Positions 1 to 9,503 of a DNA stretch of 64,000 nt are shown piece after piece (the stretch's first letter is position 1; each line of letters opens with the position of its first letter). The translations under genes and the position numbers were made by a program. Source of the DNA: Pseudomonadota bacterium (GTDB lineage Bacteria; Pseudomonadota; Gammaproteobacteria; Steroidobacterales; Steroidobacteraceae). The DNA lies in contig JAJZDW010000007.1 of the NCBI GenBank assembly GCA_021851405.1, forward strand, positions 52,640 through 116,639, written 5' to 3'. The notes under the pieces were generated by a model that was not told where the DNA came from, made no database searches, and was given only the letters and a program-made list of their open reading frames with translations.

Positions 1-843
1 GCGCGGATCGAGGGTCATCTGTGGCCGTCCTTTCGAGAGACCCGGGGTCCACTGGATCGTCCGCTCCTGATGCTGCCGCTGTGGGTCTGTGCGTTATTGA
101 AGCCGTGGCTGGATGACGCGCACTACGCGCTCGATCTTCTCGGCTTAAGCTGTGACTGGTTTGAGCTGACCGATGAGCACGGCGCGCAGTTACTGGAACG
201 GACTCCCTTTCGTACCGCCGGTGCCATCCTCGCCGACCGCAATGACCTGCGTCCCGCAGGGGTGGGTGCTGTGAAAGCCGGCGCTCAAGTGGTGATCCGC
301 TTGCGTTGGACGCATGGCGCCATGAACGGGGCGGACAGCAAGAACTTCACAGCCCTGGATCACGGTCGCAAACTGAAAGTTCGAAAAATTGGCGAGTGGT
401 CCGTGAAGGTGCTGGATGGGCAGGGTAAGGCGATTGAGGGTCGCGTGGTCGGGGCCAAACTGCCGGCGCCGCGGGCCGCGCAAGCTGAACGCAGAACATT
501 CGGGAGATCCCAAAGGAAGGGTAAAAATCCGGACAATCGCTCGCTTCAAGCTGCCCACTACGCCATGTCTTTTACAACTCTCCCCGCAGAACTTCTCGGC
601 AAGGCAGAGGCCATGAAGCGCTACCGCTGGCAGATGCAGTTGGCATTCAAGCGGCTCAGGGAGCTGTTGAAGTTGTGGCACTTGCCGCACCAGGATGGCG
701 ATGCTGCACGGGGGGTGGATCCACGCAAACTTCTGGTCGCCAGGTTCCTGGAGACACTCTTCCGAAATGCTTGGGATTTTTCCCCTTTGGGCCACGAAAC
801 CCCACTCCCGGCGCCGCTCGGTCTAGACTCGAATCCGATTTAG
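1..843 (+). pseudogene. IS4-type transposase, 3' part (decayed)
   Basis: The reading frame is open to the left edge, so the 5' part lies outside the window. The C-terminal half has the layout of IS4-family DDE transposases: a YRWQMQLAFKRLRELLKL helix near 630-680, followed by a short leucine-rich tail ending in RFLETLF and FSPLG. In this family the loop before the tail normally reads ARGWIHAKLL. Here it reads ARGVDPRKLL. An extra G in the G-run near 710-716 and a missing A near 727-730 restore the frame on either side, so four residues are scrambled. This points to a transposase that has decayed rather than a working one. The family call rests on the C-terminal pattern only. Confidence 0.6.
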
Positions 844-900
844 CCACTCAAAATCTGGAGCGAGTGGATTCTCTTCCGCCCTCAGAATAATTCCTTATAT

Positions 901-1644
901 TCAGACTGTTATCGCATGCTGGGCGAACGCCGGGATCTCTGTGAAAAACAAGTGAACCCCTGGTGAGAAGCTTCTGAATTGAAATCCGTATTGCGCGGCA
1001 AGAAGCTCAAGGCTCTTCCTGGAGAACAGACTGATGTGCCCGTTTCTTGGGGACGCATACCACCATGTAAGCCGCGCATTCTTCTGAATGTTTCCATCGA
1101 GGAGCAAGGTAGAGAAAATGACAATCCCAGGGTTTTGAAGCAGATCCTTAAGATGCGACATTAATTCATGTACATCAGGAACGTGTTCAAACACCTCAAA
1201 AGCGGTAATGAAGTTGAAGGCCCCTAGATCGCGAGGGTTGATGACGGAATGAGCAAAGGGGTCCCAGGTCATAGAGTTCCATCCGTGCTCTGTGAGTGTT
1301 TTAGAGAGCAAGCCATCTCCTCCGCCGTAATCCAAATGGCGGACACTGGAGGCCGTGTCTTTGAATGTGTTCAGTACGGCATGAGCATTCGCGAGAGGCC
1401 TGGCGCTCAAGTAATCAGGGTCAAATTCTTTATATTCTTGGTTGTAGATCAATTCAGCGAAGCGTTCCTTTGGCCAATTGCAAATCTCACCCGCAAAGCA
1501 AAAGCCACAGGACTCACATTGCTCGTAATAGACGGGCACACCCGCCAAGGACACAAATTTGCCTCTTTGCTCCTCGCAGGATTTATTAAAGTCGACCACA
1601 TCCAGCAAATTCGCGGCGCCACCGCACACAGGGCATCGTGACAT
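901..1644 (-). CDS. class I SAM-dependent methyltransferase with N-terminal zinc ribbon
   Basis: A 247-residue protein. The N-terminus has two CxxC pairs (CPVC near residue 4 and CESCGFC near residue 43), a probable zinc ribbon. A Rossmann-type SAM-binding motif I, LDYGGGDG, follows near residue 104, and FEVFEHVPD resembles the post-II region of Methyltransf_23 proteins. This domain order is typical of methyltransferases acting on sugars or small metabolites in surface-polysaccharide and secondary-metabolite loci. No partner genes lie next to it: IS relics flank both sides, so it looks like cargo of the accessory strip. GC content is visibly lower than in the core genes to the right, suggesting transfer. 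The substrate cannot be told. Confidence 0.8.
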   Translation of the reverse strand: MSRCPVCGGAANLLDVVDFNKSCEEQRGKFVSLAGVPVYYEQCESCGFCFAGEICNWPKERFAELIYNQEYKEFDPDYLSARPLANAHAVLNTFKDTASSVRHLDYGGGDGLLSKTLTEHGWNSMTWDPFAHSVINPRDLGAFNFITAFEVFEHVPDVHELMSHLKDLLQNPGIVIFSTLLLDGNIQKNARLTWWYASPRNGHISLFSRKSLELLAAQYGFQFRSFSPGVHLFFTEIPAFAQHAITV

Positions 1645-1701
1645 GAGGGTTCCTTCGCTAACCTGTCTTGCTCATCAACTCAAGCCGTAATGAAATGGTC
1701 C

Positions 1702-2440
1702 CTACGTCACGGACCTCTTAGACGGAGTTTGATCGACGTGTTGCATTCTGCGCGCATACTCGTTGGGGGACAAGTCTCCGAGTGATGAGTGCAGACGGAC
1801 GGGGTTGTAAAAATCCGTGGATATGCTGCGCGATCGCTCGATGAGCTTCTTGCCTTGTGGCATGCGGCGGTGTCGCTTCCTCAGCCTGCAGTGTCGCGAA
1901 GAGGCTCTCCGAAACTGCATTGTCCGAGCATTTGCCGTTGCGACTCATGCGGGCCACCATGCCGAGCACGCCGAGCGCCTCGCGGAAATCGTCTCGCGTA
2001 CTGACTGGCGCGGTCGGAGTGGAACAGCGTGCCGGGCGGCGGTGGATCGAGATGGCAGGCAGTGCGCACCGCATTGAGCACCCGCTCATTGGGCATGCGA
2101 TCCGAGAGGCTGTGGCCCGAGCCCCTGGCGGGTCTGCAGAGCAAGGATGACCGCCAGATTCCGCCAGCCCTCGCGAGTAGCGACGTAGGGGATGTCGCTC
2201 GCCCTGGCGCACACGGCGTCATCGACGCTAAAGCGCCTCTGCAGGACGTTCGGGGGTTGGTGCACCGATGGGCGCGGGCGGTCGTGTGCGGCACGAATCG
2301 GCCTTTGCGCACGCCTCGCAGGCCTTCCTCGCGCATCACTGGCGATGGAGAGGCGTCAAAATGTCGAGCCGAGCGGCGGATGCGGTGGAGGCCCGGATCC
2401 AGGCGGGTCCACTCAAGCTTCTGGGTGGACCGCGGGTTGT
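1702..2440 (-). pseudogene. IS3-family OrfB transposase relic
   Basis: On the minus strand the pieces read in order: a degraded pre-catalytic region near 2350-2440, then MREEGLRGVRKGRFV from 2336, then FHSDRASQYA near 2020, then SRNGKCSDNAVSESLFATL near 1900-1950, then FYNPVRLHSSLGDLSP near 1750. Together these are the rve/DDE core and C-terminal signature of IS3-family OrfB proteins. The pieces sit in at least three reading frames, so several indels have broken the gene. No OrfA or clear terminal repeats were identified. It lies directly against the remains of a toxin-antitoxin pair. Confidence 0.8.
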
Positions 2441-2499
2441 GGTGAGCGCTGGGTCGAGCCGCTGTGGTGAGATTGCGCGCACGCAGGCGCGGCCTCGGT

Positions 2500-2840
2500 C
2501 TTTCCAAGTCAAGGACGTTGCGGTGGAGAACTCGGGACGATTCCTGGCGGAGTCGCCGCAGCGCCTCCTGCAGATCACCCAGATCAATGAGTGCACTGCA
2601 TGGCGGCGGTGCGAGCGCGGTGCGCTTAACGCCGAGGAGAGCGACCGTATTGCTCGTATAGCCCGGGTGAGCCCGCGGGCCATCGATTCTCTGGGTGATG
2701 AGTGTCGTGCTCGGGAATGGCTCAAGCGGTCCAATCGCACGCTGCAGGATGCGGCCCCTCTGGAGCGGCTGAGCACCGATGCAGGATCCGAGCGGGTGAC
2801 CGACGAGCTCGGTCGGATCGAGTACGGGGATCTCTACTGA
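2500..2840 (+). pseudogene. Xre/MbcA/ParS-type antitoxin, N-terminally eroded
   Basis: The open frame ending at 2840 carries the C-terminal toxin-binding domain found in Xre antitoxins of RES toxins (DUF2384, MbcA/ParS/Xre). Visible landmarks are RRCERGALNAEESDRIARI near 2610-2665, AREWLKRSNRTL near 2710, and the closing block DELGRIEYG. No convincing start codon or complete N-terminal helical domain is seen. The upstream sequence merges with the IS3 relic on the other strand. The RES toxin remnant begins 36 bases downstream, the usual order for this module. The family assignment is fairly firm. Whether any functional protein is made is doubtful. Confidence 0.65.
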
Positions 2841-2876
2841 GCCGGCGAGCGCAAGGGCGCCGGCAGGACATGATCG

Positions 2877-3345
2877 ATGCGTCTCTGGCGGCTGATCCGC
2901 GCCATCCACCGGGATGCACCGCTCGCCGGGCTTGGCGCGAAGACGCATGGTGGGCGCTGGAACTCGAAAGGCCCTGCGGTCGTGTACCCGTCCGAGAGTC
3001 TGGAGCGGGCGCTCCTTGCGGCGCGGGTGCACCTCGATCCGGATCTGATCCCACGGGACCTGTATCAGGTTTGCATCGAGGGTGATGATTCCGGGGTGGC
3101 GCCGGTGGCCGTACCCTGACCGGGCGGCTGGGACCATCCGCCACCCTGTCGTGCCCACGTGCAGGTCATCGGCGACCGCTGGCGGCGCGATCAATCTCAC
3201 TTGCGGTGCCGACATCCGTGCTGCCCGGTCGGCGCACCGTGCTCCTCAATCTGATGCACAAGGACATCCGGGTCGTTCGCCAGGTGTGTGTTGAGCCGCT
3301 TCCGTGGCCCTCGCGTGTACTCGACGACGTGGAACAGATTCGCAG
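2877..3345 (+). pseudogene. RES-domain toxin, broken by a stop codon and a frameshift
   Basis: The first 80 residues (MRLWRLIRAIH, GGRWNSKG, VVYPSESLERALL) match the N-terminus of RES-domain toxins, which in known cases degrade NAD+. An in-frame TGA at 3117-3119 stops translation. Beyond it, in the same frame, come GGWDHPPP and VIGDRW. After about position 3190 homology moves to another frame, reading AVPTSVLPGRRTVLLN and VEPLPW, the RES C-terminal part. Restoring both lesions would give a near full-length toxin of about 150 residues. The gene directly follows the decayed Xre antitoxin. The damage is visible in the sequence; the toxin identity is inferred from the conserved blocks. Confidence 0.75.
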
Positions 3346-3697
3346 GCCCGTCAGCGGCACGCGTCGAAAATCGACACGAGCTCACTCGTGTCGATTCACC
3401 TCAGCAGGGACCGCAATCCTCATCCCGCACGACGCCGAGGACATGACCCGGGTGGCCCTCTGCCGAGGGTCTCTCTCCTCTCTGACCTGACGAATCCTCG
3501 GGAAGGCCCCCGGAGGAGATGCGCTCAGATTTGGATTTCCGCCACACCGCCTCGATCAAGGCCTGATAAGATAGTGGGGCGGTTCGGTGAAGAATAAAAG
3601 CAATGACCCGGCCGCGATTACCGTCCGAAGCGCCTGAAAAGTCACCTCGGAAGTCCATCGCAATCTGGAATCAATCTATTGGAAAATAAAGAATTCT
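3346..3697. other. gene-poor stretch between RES relic and tRNA-Leu
   Basis: About 350 bases on the 3' side of the tRNA gene. Only short open frames occur on either strand. None shows a recognisable domain, a good ribosome binding site or the codon pattern of the flanking core genes. The last 50 bases before the tRNA are AT-rich. This is the expected position of an integration junction, but no second copy of the tRNA 3' end is visible in the window. Confidence 0.5.
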
Positions 3698-3782
<85 letters not shown>

Positions 3783-3830
3783 CGGGAGGGCGAGGCGCGG
3801 AAATCTACGCATCGAACCGGAAACTGTCAA

Positions 3831-5930
3831 TTGAAAACGAATGGAAAAGGGCGCCGCACGCACGACGGTCGCCAGGGCCGTCCCGCAGGGGCGCAACCGA
3901 AGGATGAGGCGAGCGAGAAGCGCTCCCGCTCGCCGCGCGCGAAGCCGGCCGGCGGTTCACATCCGGCCGGGAAGGCCGCGCGGGAGCCCGGCGCGCGCTC
4001 CGACGTGCATGCCGGGGACCTCGTCGAGGGCCAGGTGAGCGCAAACCGAGCCGGTTATGGCTTCCTGCGCGTCGAGGGGTTGAAAGAGAGTGTGTTCCTG
4101 CCGCCGCAGCAGATGCGCGGCGTGATGCACGGAGATCGCCTCAGCGTGCGTCTGGCGCGCGATGCGTCCGATCGCTGGCTCGGGACGGTCGAGCAGGTGC
4201 TTGAACACGCCGTGCAGGCGTTTCTGGGTACCGTGCAGATCTCCGACCGCAGTGCGTGGGTGAGCGCGACGGACCGGCGCCTGCAGTTGAGCTGCGCCGT
4301 GGCACACGAGGCGCTCGGTGGGGCGCGCAACGGTGACTGGGTGATCGCACGCATCACCCGGCGCGGCGCCGGCGGGCAACCGCCGCATGCACGCATCGAG
4401 CGGGTGCTGGATCCTGACCGGCCGGTCGAGCTGGCCACCGAGAGCGCGCTCGCCCGCTTCGGCCTGCCGCATGAGTTCTCCGCCGAGGCGCTGCGCGAGG
4501 CACGCGAGTGGGGCGAGGCCGTCGATCCGGCCGAGGCGGCGCGGCGCGAGGACCTGCGCGGCCTGCCGCTCGTGACGATCGACGGCGAAGATGCACGGGA
4601 TTTCGACGATGCGCTGTACGCCGAGCCGAGTCCGGAGGGATTTCGGCTGATCGTGGCCATCGCCGATGTCAGCCATTACGTGCGCTCCGGCACGGCACTC
4701 GATGCACAGGCGCTCGAGCGCGGTACCTCAGTCTATTTTCCGACGCGCGTCATTCCCATGTTGCCGACCGCGCTCTCGGACCACCTGTGTTCGCTGGCCC
4801 CCGGGGTCGATCGGCTGTGCTTCGCGGCCGACATGCAGGTGAGCAGCGGCGGGGTGCTCAAGAGTGCCCGGTTCTACCCGGCCGTGATGCGCTCGGCGGC
4901 GCGCCTGACGTACACCCAGGCGCACGAGGCGCTGTTCGAGGGTCAGCCGGCAGCGCGGACCGCGCTCGGCCGGTTGGTGGAGCCGCTGCAGGCGCTGGTC
5001 GAGGTGTTCCGCGCCCTGCACAAGGCGCGTGCCCGTCGCGGCGCGCTCGATTTCGATGCACCGGAGGCGCGCCTCGTGATCGATCCGTCCGAGCGCGTGC
5101 GGGCCGTGGAGCTGCGCGCGAGGAACGATGCGCACCGTCTGGTTGAGGAGTGCATGATTCTGGCGAACGTCGCGGTCGCCGCGGCGCTCGATCAGTCGCG
5201 CACCCCGACGCTGTATCGGGTCCACGGGGAGCCGGACGGGGAGAAGATCGATCGACTGGTCTCGACGCTCGCGGCGCTGCAGATCGAGGCGCACCTGCCG
5301 GAGCGGATCGTCACGCGCGATCTGCAGGCCATCGCGCGGCGCCTCGGCCACATCACCGAGCGGCCGTTCATCGAGTCACTCATCGTGCGGGCCATGCCGC
5401 AGGCGCTCTATCAGCCGGTGAACATCGGGCACTTCGGTCTGGCCTTGACTCACTATGCCCACTTCACCTCCCCGATCCGCCGCTATCCGGATCTCATCGT
5501 GCACCGGACCTTGAAGGCGCAGATCGGCGCCCTCGGCGGGGCGGCGGTGCGGTACGAGCCGGGGGAACTCGCCGCGCTCGGGGAGAGCACCTCGCGCCTG
5601 GAGAAGCGGGCGGATGAGGCGGACCGTTACGTCTCGACATTCCTCAAGTGCACCTATCTGCGCGAGCGCATCGGGCAGGTGTTCCTCGGCCTGATCACCA
5701 CGGTGGTCGAGTTCGGCTGCTTCGTGCAGATCCTCGATGTCGGCGTCGACGGCTTGCTGCACATCGACAATCTACGCGACGATGTGTACGAGATGGAGGC
5801 GAACGGCCATGCCTGGCGCGGCCGGCGGACCGGCCGGCGGCTCGCCACGGGCACGCAGGTGCGTGTGCTGGTGACCTCCGTCAACCCCATTGAAGGTTTG
5901 GTGGACCTGGAACTTGTCGAAGAACCCTGA
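3831..5930 (+). CDS. rnr: ribonuclease R (RNB-family 3'-5' exoribonuclease)
   Basis: A 699-residue processive exoribonuclease that degrades structured RNA. Order of parts: a basic low-complexity N-terminus (about 1-58), a cold-shock/OB region (VSANRAGYGFLRVEG, about 65-130), the RNB catalytic domain with the metal-binding DGEDARDFDDALY near residue 250, and a C-terminal S1 domain (about 614-697, GCFVQILDVGVDGLLHI). It is shorter than E. coli RNase R (about 810 residues): the N-terminal winged helix and the lysine-rich tail are not evident. The start is uncertain. TTG at 3831 opens the longest frame and has a weak ribosome binding site. Its stop overlaps the start of rlmB, as in the common rnr-rlmB pair. 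Confidence 0.95.
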   Translation: MKTNGKGRRTHDGRQGRPAGAQPKDEASEKRSRSPRAKPAGGSHPAGKAAREPGARSDVHAGDLVEGQVSANRAGYGFLRVEGLKESVFLPPQQMRGVMHGDRLSVRLARDASDRWLGTVEQVLEHAVQAFLGTVQISDRSAWVSATDRRLQLSCAVAHEALGGARNGDWVIARITRRGAGGQPPHARIERVLDPDRPVELATESALARFGLPHEFSAEALREAREWGEAVDPAEAARREDLRGLPLVTIDGEDARDFDDALYAEPSPEGFRLIVAIADVSHYVRSGTALDAQALERGTSVYFPTRVIPMLPTALSDHLCSLAPGVDRLCFAADMQVSSGGVLKSARFYPAVMRSAARLTYTQAHEALFEGQPAARTALGRLVEPLQALVEVFRALHKARARRGALDFDAPEARLVIDPSERVRAVELRARNDAHRLVEECMILANVAVAAALDQSRTPTLYRVHGEPDGEKIDRLVSTLAALQIEAHLPERIVTRDLQAIARRLGHITERPFIESLIVRAMPQALYQPVNIGHFGLALTHYAHFTSPIRRYPDLIVHRTLKAQIGALGGAAVRYEPGELAALGESTSRLEKRADEADRYVSTFLKCTYLRERIGQVFLGLITTVVEFGCFVQILDVGVDGLLHIDNLRDDVYEMEANGHAWRGRRTGRRLATGTQVRVLVTSVNPIEGLVDLELVEEP

Positions 5931-6681
5931 CCGGGCGGGCGCCGCCGGGCGCGCGAGCGTCTACGGAGTGCATGCCGTGCGCACCCTGCTCGAGCGCCGG
6001 CCGGAGCGCGTCATCTCGATCGAGCTCGCCTCGCACCGCGACGATCCACGCGTGCGCCAGATCGAGACCCTGGCGCGCGCGGCGGGCCGGCCGGTGCGGC
6101 GCATCGACGCCGAGGCGCTGCGTGCGCGGCTCGGGGAGGTCGCGCACCAAGGGGTGCTGGCCGAGATCGAGCCGCTGCCCGCCTGGGACGAGGCGCAGCT
6201 GTTCGCGGCCCTCGAGCAGGCGCGCGCTCCGCTGCTGCTCGCGCTCGACGGGGTGCAGGACCCGCACAACCTCGGGGCCTGCCTGCGCACCGCCGATGCC
6301 TGTGGAGCGCTCGCGCTCATCGTGCCGCGCGATCGGGCGGCGCAGGTGACGCCCGTGGTGCGCAAGGTCGCCGCCGGGGCCGCCGAGACCACCCCGGTGG
6401 CGGTCGTGACCAATCTGGCACGCACGCTCGAGCTGCTGAAGGAGTCGGGTCTGTGGGTCATCGGCGCGGCCGCCGAGGCCGAGCAGCCGGCCGCGCGGAC
6501 GGACCTCACCGGCGGGGTGGTGCTGGTGCTCGGAGCCGAAGGCAGCGGGCTGCGTCAGCTGACCCGCCAGCGCTGCGATCTGCTGGTGAGCCTGCCCAGC
6601 CTCGGGGCGGTCGAAAGCTTGAACGTGTCGGTGGCCGCAGGGATGCTCCTCTACGAGGCGGTTCGCCAGCGCAGCGGCTGA
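5914..6681 (+). CDS. rlmB: 23S rRNA (guanosine-2251-2'-O)-methyltransferase RlmB
   Basis: A SpoU/TrmH-family trefoil-knot methyltransferase that 2'-O-methylates G2251 in the P-loop of 23S rRNA. An N-terminal substrate-binding domain (SVYGVHAVRTLL) is followed by motif 1 NLGACLRTADACGA near residue 120, motif 2 LVLGAEGSGL and motif 3 VESLNVSVAAG near residue 232. TTG at 5914 gives a 255-residue protein beginning MSKNPD, close to the family length, and overlaps the rnr stop by 17 bases. A farther TTG at 5890 is in frame but would sit deep inside rnr. Translational coupling with rnr is likely. Confidence 0.93.
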   Translation: MSKNPDRAGAAGRASVYGVHAVRTLLERRPERVISIELASHRDDPRVRQIETLARAAGRPVRRIDAEALRARLGEVAHQGVLAEIEPLPAWDEAQLFAALEQARAPLLLALDGVQDPHNLGACLRTADACGALALIVPRDRAAQVTPVVRKVAAGAAETTPVAVVTNLARTLELLKESGLWVIGAAAEAEQPAARTDLTGGVVLVLGAEGSGLRQLTRQRCDLLVSLPSLGAVESLNVSVAAGMLLYEAVRQRSG

Positions 6682-6907
6682 GGCCGCGAAGCGGTCCGGA
6701 GACACGGACGTGTCCGGGGGGACCTACGGCTCCGGGCGAGGCCCCCTGGGGCGCCGCCGCGGCATCCGGCCGCATTGCAGCGGACGGGCCGTTCCAGTAT
6801 CCTGCCCGGCCCCGATTGGGGGACCGCGCCTGAACGGCGCGTTGCAGCTCCTTGCCGCACCCGTGCAAGCCTCGCGAAGGGCGGCTCATAATCCGTAAGG
6901 AGGACAC

Positions 6908-7339
6908 ATGAGGCATTATGAAATTGTGATTCTGGTTCACCCCGATCAGAGCGAGCAGGTGCCCGCCATGATCGAGCGGTATAAGGGAATGATCAGCACA
7001 GGCGGCGGCCAGATGCACCGTCTGGAGGACTGGGGACGGCGTCAGCTCACCTTCCCGATCGCCAAGGTCCACAAGGCGCACTACGTGTTGATGAACATCG
7101 AGTGCGACCAGAAGACCCTCGGGGAGCTCACCGGCGCGTTCCGCTTCAGCGACGCGGTGCTGCGCCACCTGGTGGTGGCGATGAACGCGGCCGTGACCGA
7201 AGCCTCGCCGATGGCCAAGGGCGCCGAAGAAGAGGGCGAGGGCGGCAAGGGCCGCCGCGATCGCTCGCGTGATGAGCGCGACGACCGTGATGACCGCGAC
7301 GAGAGCCCGTTGGCGATCGAAGCGGACGAGCCGGTCTAA
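6908..7339 (+). CDS. rpsF: 30S ribosomal protein bS6
   Basis: A 143-residue small-subunit protein that pairs with bS18 on the central domain of 16S rRNA. The N-terminus [19 protein letters not shown] and the block [12 protein letters not shown] are diagnostic. The C-terminal tail (about residues 105-143) is longer and more charged than usual, with runs of Arg, Asp and Glu. A near-perfect Shine-Dalgarno, AAGGAGG, ends five bases before the ATG. It heads the rpsF-rpsR-rplI-dnaB-alr gene string. The 226 bases upstream hold no gene and should carry its promoter and leader. Confidence 0.97.
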   Translation: MRHYEIVILVHPDQSEQVPAMIERYKGMISTGGGQMHRLEDWGRRQLTFPIAKVHKAHYVLMNIECDQKTLGELTGAFRFSDAVLRHLVVAMNAAVTEASPMAKGAEEEGEGGKGRRDRSRDERDDRDDRDESPLAIEADEPV

Positions 7340-7389
7340 GGGCCGGGCGTTCCCGCTCAGCAAACCTCACTGAACATCGGAATCGACTC

Positions 7390-7641
7390 ATGAACAGCAG
7401 AGCACCCACCGGCGGCGGCGGCCGCTTCTCGCGTCGCAGAAAGTTTTGCCGTTTCACGGCCGAAGGCGTGACGCATATCGATTACAAGGATCTGGCCACG
7501 CTCAAGGGGTATGTCTCCGAGACCGGCAAGATCGTGCCGAGCCGCATCACCGGCACGAAGTCCTTCTTCCAGCGACAGCTGGCCGTGGCCATCAAGCGCG
7601 CGCGCTACCTCGCGCTGCTGCCGTACACCGACCAGCACTGA
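7390..7641 (+). CDS. rpsR: 30S ribosomal protein bS18
   Basis: An 83-residue partner of bS6 in the 30S platform. [14 protein letters not shown] near the N-terminus and [18 protein letters not shown] in the middle are the family signature. The C-terminal [17 protein letters not shown] is the conserved basic helix. The N-terminus is slightly extended by a glycine-rich [11 protein letters not shown] segment. It lies 50 bases after rpsF and 10 before rplI, consistent with one transcript. Confidence 0.97.
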   Translation: MNSRAPTGGGGRFSRRRKFCRFTAEGVTHIDYKDLATLKGYVSETGKIVPSRITGTKSFFQRQLAVAIKRARYLALLPYTDQH

Positions 7642-7651
7642 GGCGAAGTCC

Positions 7652-8101
7652 ATGGACGTCATTCTTCTGCAGAAGGTTGCCAACCTCGGCAACATCGGCG
7701 ATCGCGTCAAAGTGCGTTCGGGCTTCGGGCGCAACTTCCTGCTGCCCCAGGGCAAGGCGACGCTCGCCACCGTGACCAATGTGGCGCGCTTCGAGGCGCG
7801 TCGCGCCGAGCTCGAGAAGCTCGCCCACGAGCAGTTCGCCTCGGCCGAAGAGCGGGCCGTGGCCATGAAGGACTTCAAGCTGCTGATCAGCGCCAAGGCC
7901 GGCACTGAAGGGAAGCTGTTCGGTTCGATCGGCACCGCCGACATCGCCGAGGCGTGCACCCGCCAGGGCTTCAAGGTCGAGCGCAGCGAAGTGCGCCTGC
8001 CGAACGGTCCGCTGCGCATGATCGGTGAACATACGGTCAATCTGCACCTGCACGCCGACATCGACGTGCCGGTGAATGTCTCGATCGTCGCCGAAGAATA
8101 A
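7652..8101 (+). CDS. rplI: 50S ribosomal protein bL9
   Basis: A 149-residue large-subunit protein with two globular domains joined by a long helix. The start MDVILLQKVANLGNIGD followed by GFGRNFLLPQGKA is the rRNA-binding N-domain. The linker helix and the C-domain (LFGSIGTADIAEA) follow. ATG 7652 matches the family start exactly; a longer in-frame opening upstream is rejected. The 3' end overlaps the first possible dnaB start by 26 bases. Confidence 0.97.
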   Translation: MDVILLQKVANLGNIGDRVKVRSGFGRNFLLPQGKATLATVTNVARFEARRAELEKLAHEQFASAEERAVAMKDFKLLISAKAGTEGKLFGSIGTADIAEACTRQGFKVERSEVRLPNGPLRMIGEHTVNLHLHADIDVPVNVSIVAEE

Positions 8102-8123
8102 GCGCAGATCGACTGGGCGAACG

Positions 8124-9503
8124 GTGGCCGCGTACTCCTCAGCACACGGCGACATCCCGACGCCCCCGCACTCGATCGAAGCGGAGCAGGCCGTGCTCGG
8201 CGGCCTGCTGCTCGAGTCGAGCGCCTGGGACCAGGTCGCCGATGCGGTCACCGAAGGGGACTTCTACCGCCCGGATCACCGGCTGATCTTCGGGGCGATC
8301 GGCGAGCTGGCGGGCAACGGCCGGCCGTGCGATGTCGTGACCGTGAGCGAGCAGCTCGAGCGCCTCGGGAAGCTCGAGGCCGCCGGCGGCCTGGCCTACC
8401 TGGGCTCGCTGGCGCGCGACACGCCGACGGCGGCCAATGTGCGCGCGTACGCCGACATCGTGCACGAGCGCTCGCTGCTGCGTCAGCTGATTCGCGCCGG
8501 CACCGAGATCGCCGCGGGGGTCTTCAACCACACAGGCGAAACCGCGCGCGAGCTGGTCGATGCGGCCGAGCAGCGCGTCTTTGCGATCGCCGAGGCCGGC
8601 ACGCGCGGCCAGGGCGCGATCGCGGTGAAGACGCTGCTGCCGCGGGTGATCGATCAGATCGACGAGTGGCACAGCAATCCCGGCTCGCTGCGCGGACTGC
8701 CGACCGGGTTCACCGCGTTCGACAAGATGACCGGCGGGCTGCGCCCGGGCGATCTGGTGGTCGTCGCCGGCCGGCCGGCGATGGGCAAGTCCACGCTCGC
8801 GGTGAACATGGCCGAGTACGCGGCCGTACACCCCAATACCCGCGCCTCGGTGGCGATTTTCAGCCTCGAGATGCCCGCCGAACAGGTCATCACCCGCATG
8901 CTCGCCTCGGTGGGCGGGGTGCCGCTGTCCAACCTGCGCAGCGGCCAGATCTCCGATGACGACTGGGTGCGCATCACCAGTGCCACCAATCAGCTCTCGG
9001 AGGCGAAGATCTTCATCGACGAGACGCCGGCGCTGACGCCGATGGAGCTGCGCGCGCGCGCCCGGCGCATCAAGCGCGAGCACGGGCTGAGTCTGATACT
9101 GGTCGACTACCTGCAGCTGATGCAGGTGCCGGGCACGAAGGAGAACCGGGCCACGGAGATCGGTGAGATTTCCCGCGGCTTGAAAGTGCTGGCCAAGGAA
9201 CTCGGCGTGCCGGTGATCGCGCTCTCGCAGTTGAATCGCGCGGTCGAGCAGCGCGAGAACAAGAAGCCCGTCATGTCGGATTTGCGCGAATCGGGTGCGA
9301 TTGAGCAGGATGCGGACATGATCCTGCTGATCTACCGTGAAGAAGTCTACGACCGGAACACGACCAAGAAGGGCATCGCGGAGATCGATCTGGTCAAACA
9401 CCGCAACGGCGACATCGGCACCTTCCTGCTCACGTTCCAGGGGCAGTACACCCGTTTCGCCAACTACGCTCCCGACGCCTACGCCGAGGGCGTGCTCAGG
9501 TGA
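8124..9503 (+). CDS. dnaB: replicative DNA helicase DnaB
   Basis: The hexameric 5'-3' helicase of the replisome. The N-terminal primase-interaction domain (HSIEAEQAVLGGLLLES) is followed by the RecA-like motor with Walker A GRPAMGKST near residue 216, Walker B LILVDYLQLM, and the DnaB motifs IALSQLNRAVEQR and DLRESGAIEQDAD. GTG 8124 gives 459 residues. ATG 8076 is an in-frame alternative adding 16 residues and overlapping rplI; the sequence does not decide between them. Its stop overlaps the GTG of alr (GTGA), indicating coupled translation. Confidence 0.96.
   Translation: MAAYSSAHGDIPTPPHSIEAEQAVLGGLLLESSAWDQVADAVTEGDFYRPDHRLIFGAIGELAGNGRPCDVVTVSEQLERLGKLEAAGGLAYLGSLARDTPTAANVRAYADIVHERSLLRQLIRAGTEIAAGVFNHTGETARELVDAAEQRVFAIAEAGTRGQGAIAVKTLLPRVIDQIDEWHSNPGSLRGLPTGFTAFDKMTGGLRPGDLVVVAGRPAMGKSTLAVNMAEYAAVHPNTRASVAIFSLEMPAEQVITRMLASVGGVPLSNLRSGQISDDDWVRITSATNQLSEAKIFIDETPALTPMELRARARRIKREHGLSLILVDYLQLMQVPGTKENRATEIGEISRGLKVLAKELGVPVIALSQLNRAVEQRENKKPVMSDLRESGAIEQDADMILLIYREEVYDRNTTKKGIAEIDLVKHRNGDIGTFLLTFQGQYTRFANYAPDAYAEGVLR

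Noticed and set aside
1881..3215. A 444-codon minus-strand frame as one gene
   Set aside because: Only its C-terminal third matches an IS3 transposase. The rest is antisense to the Xre/RES remnants and reads as noise.
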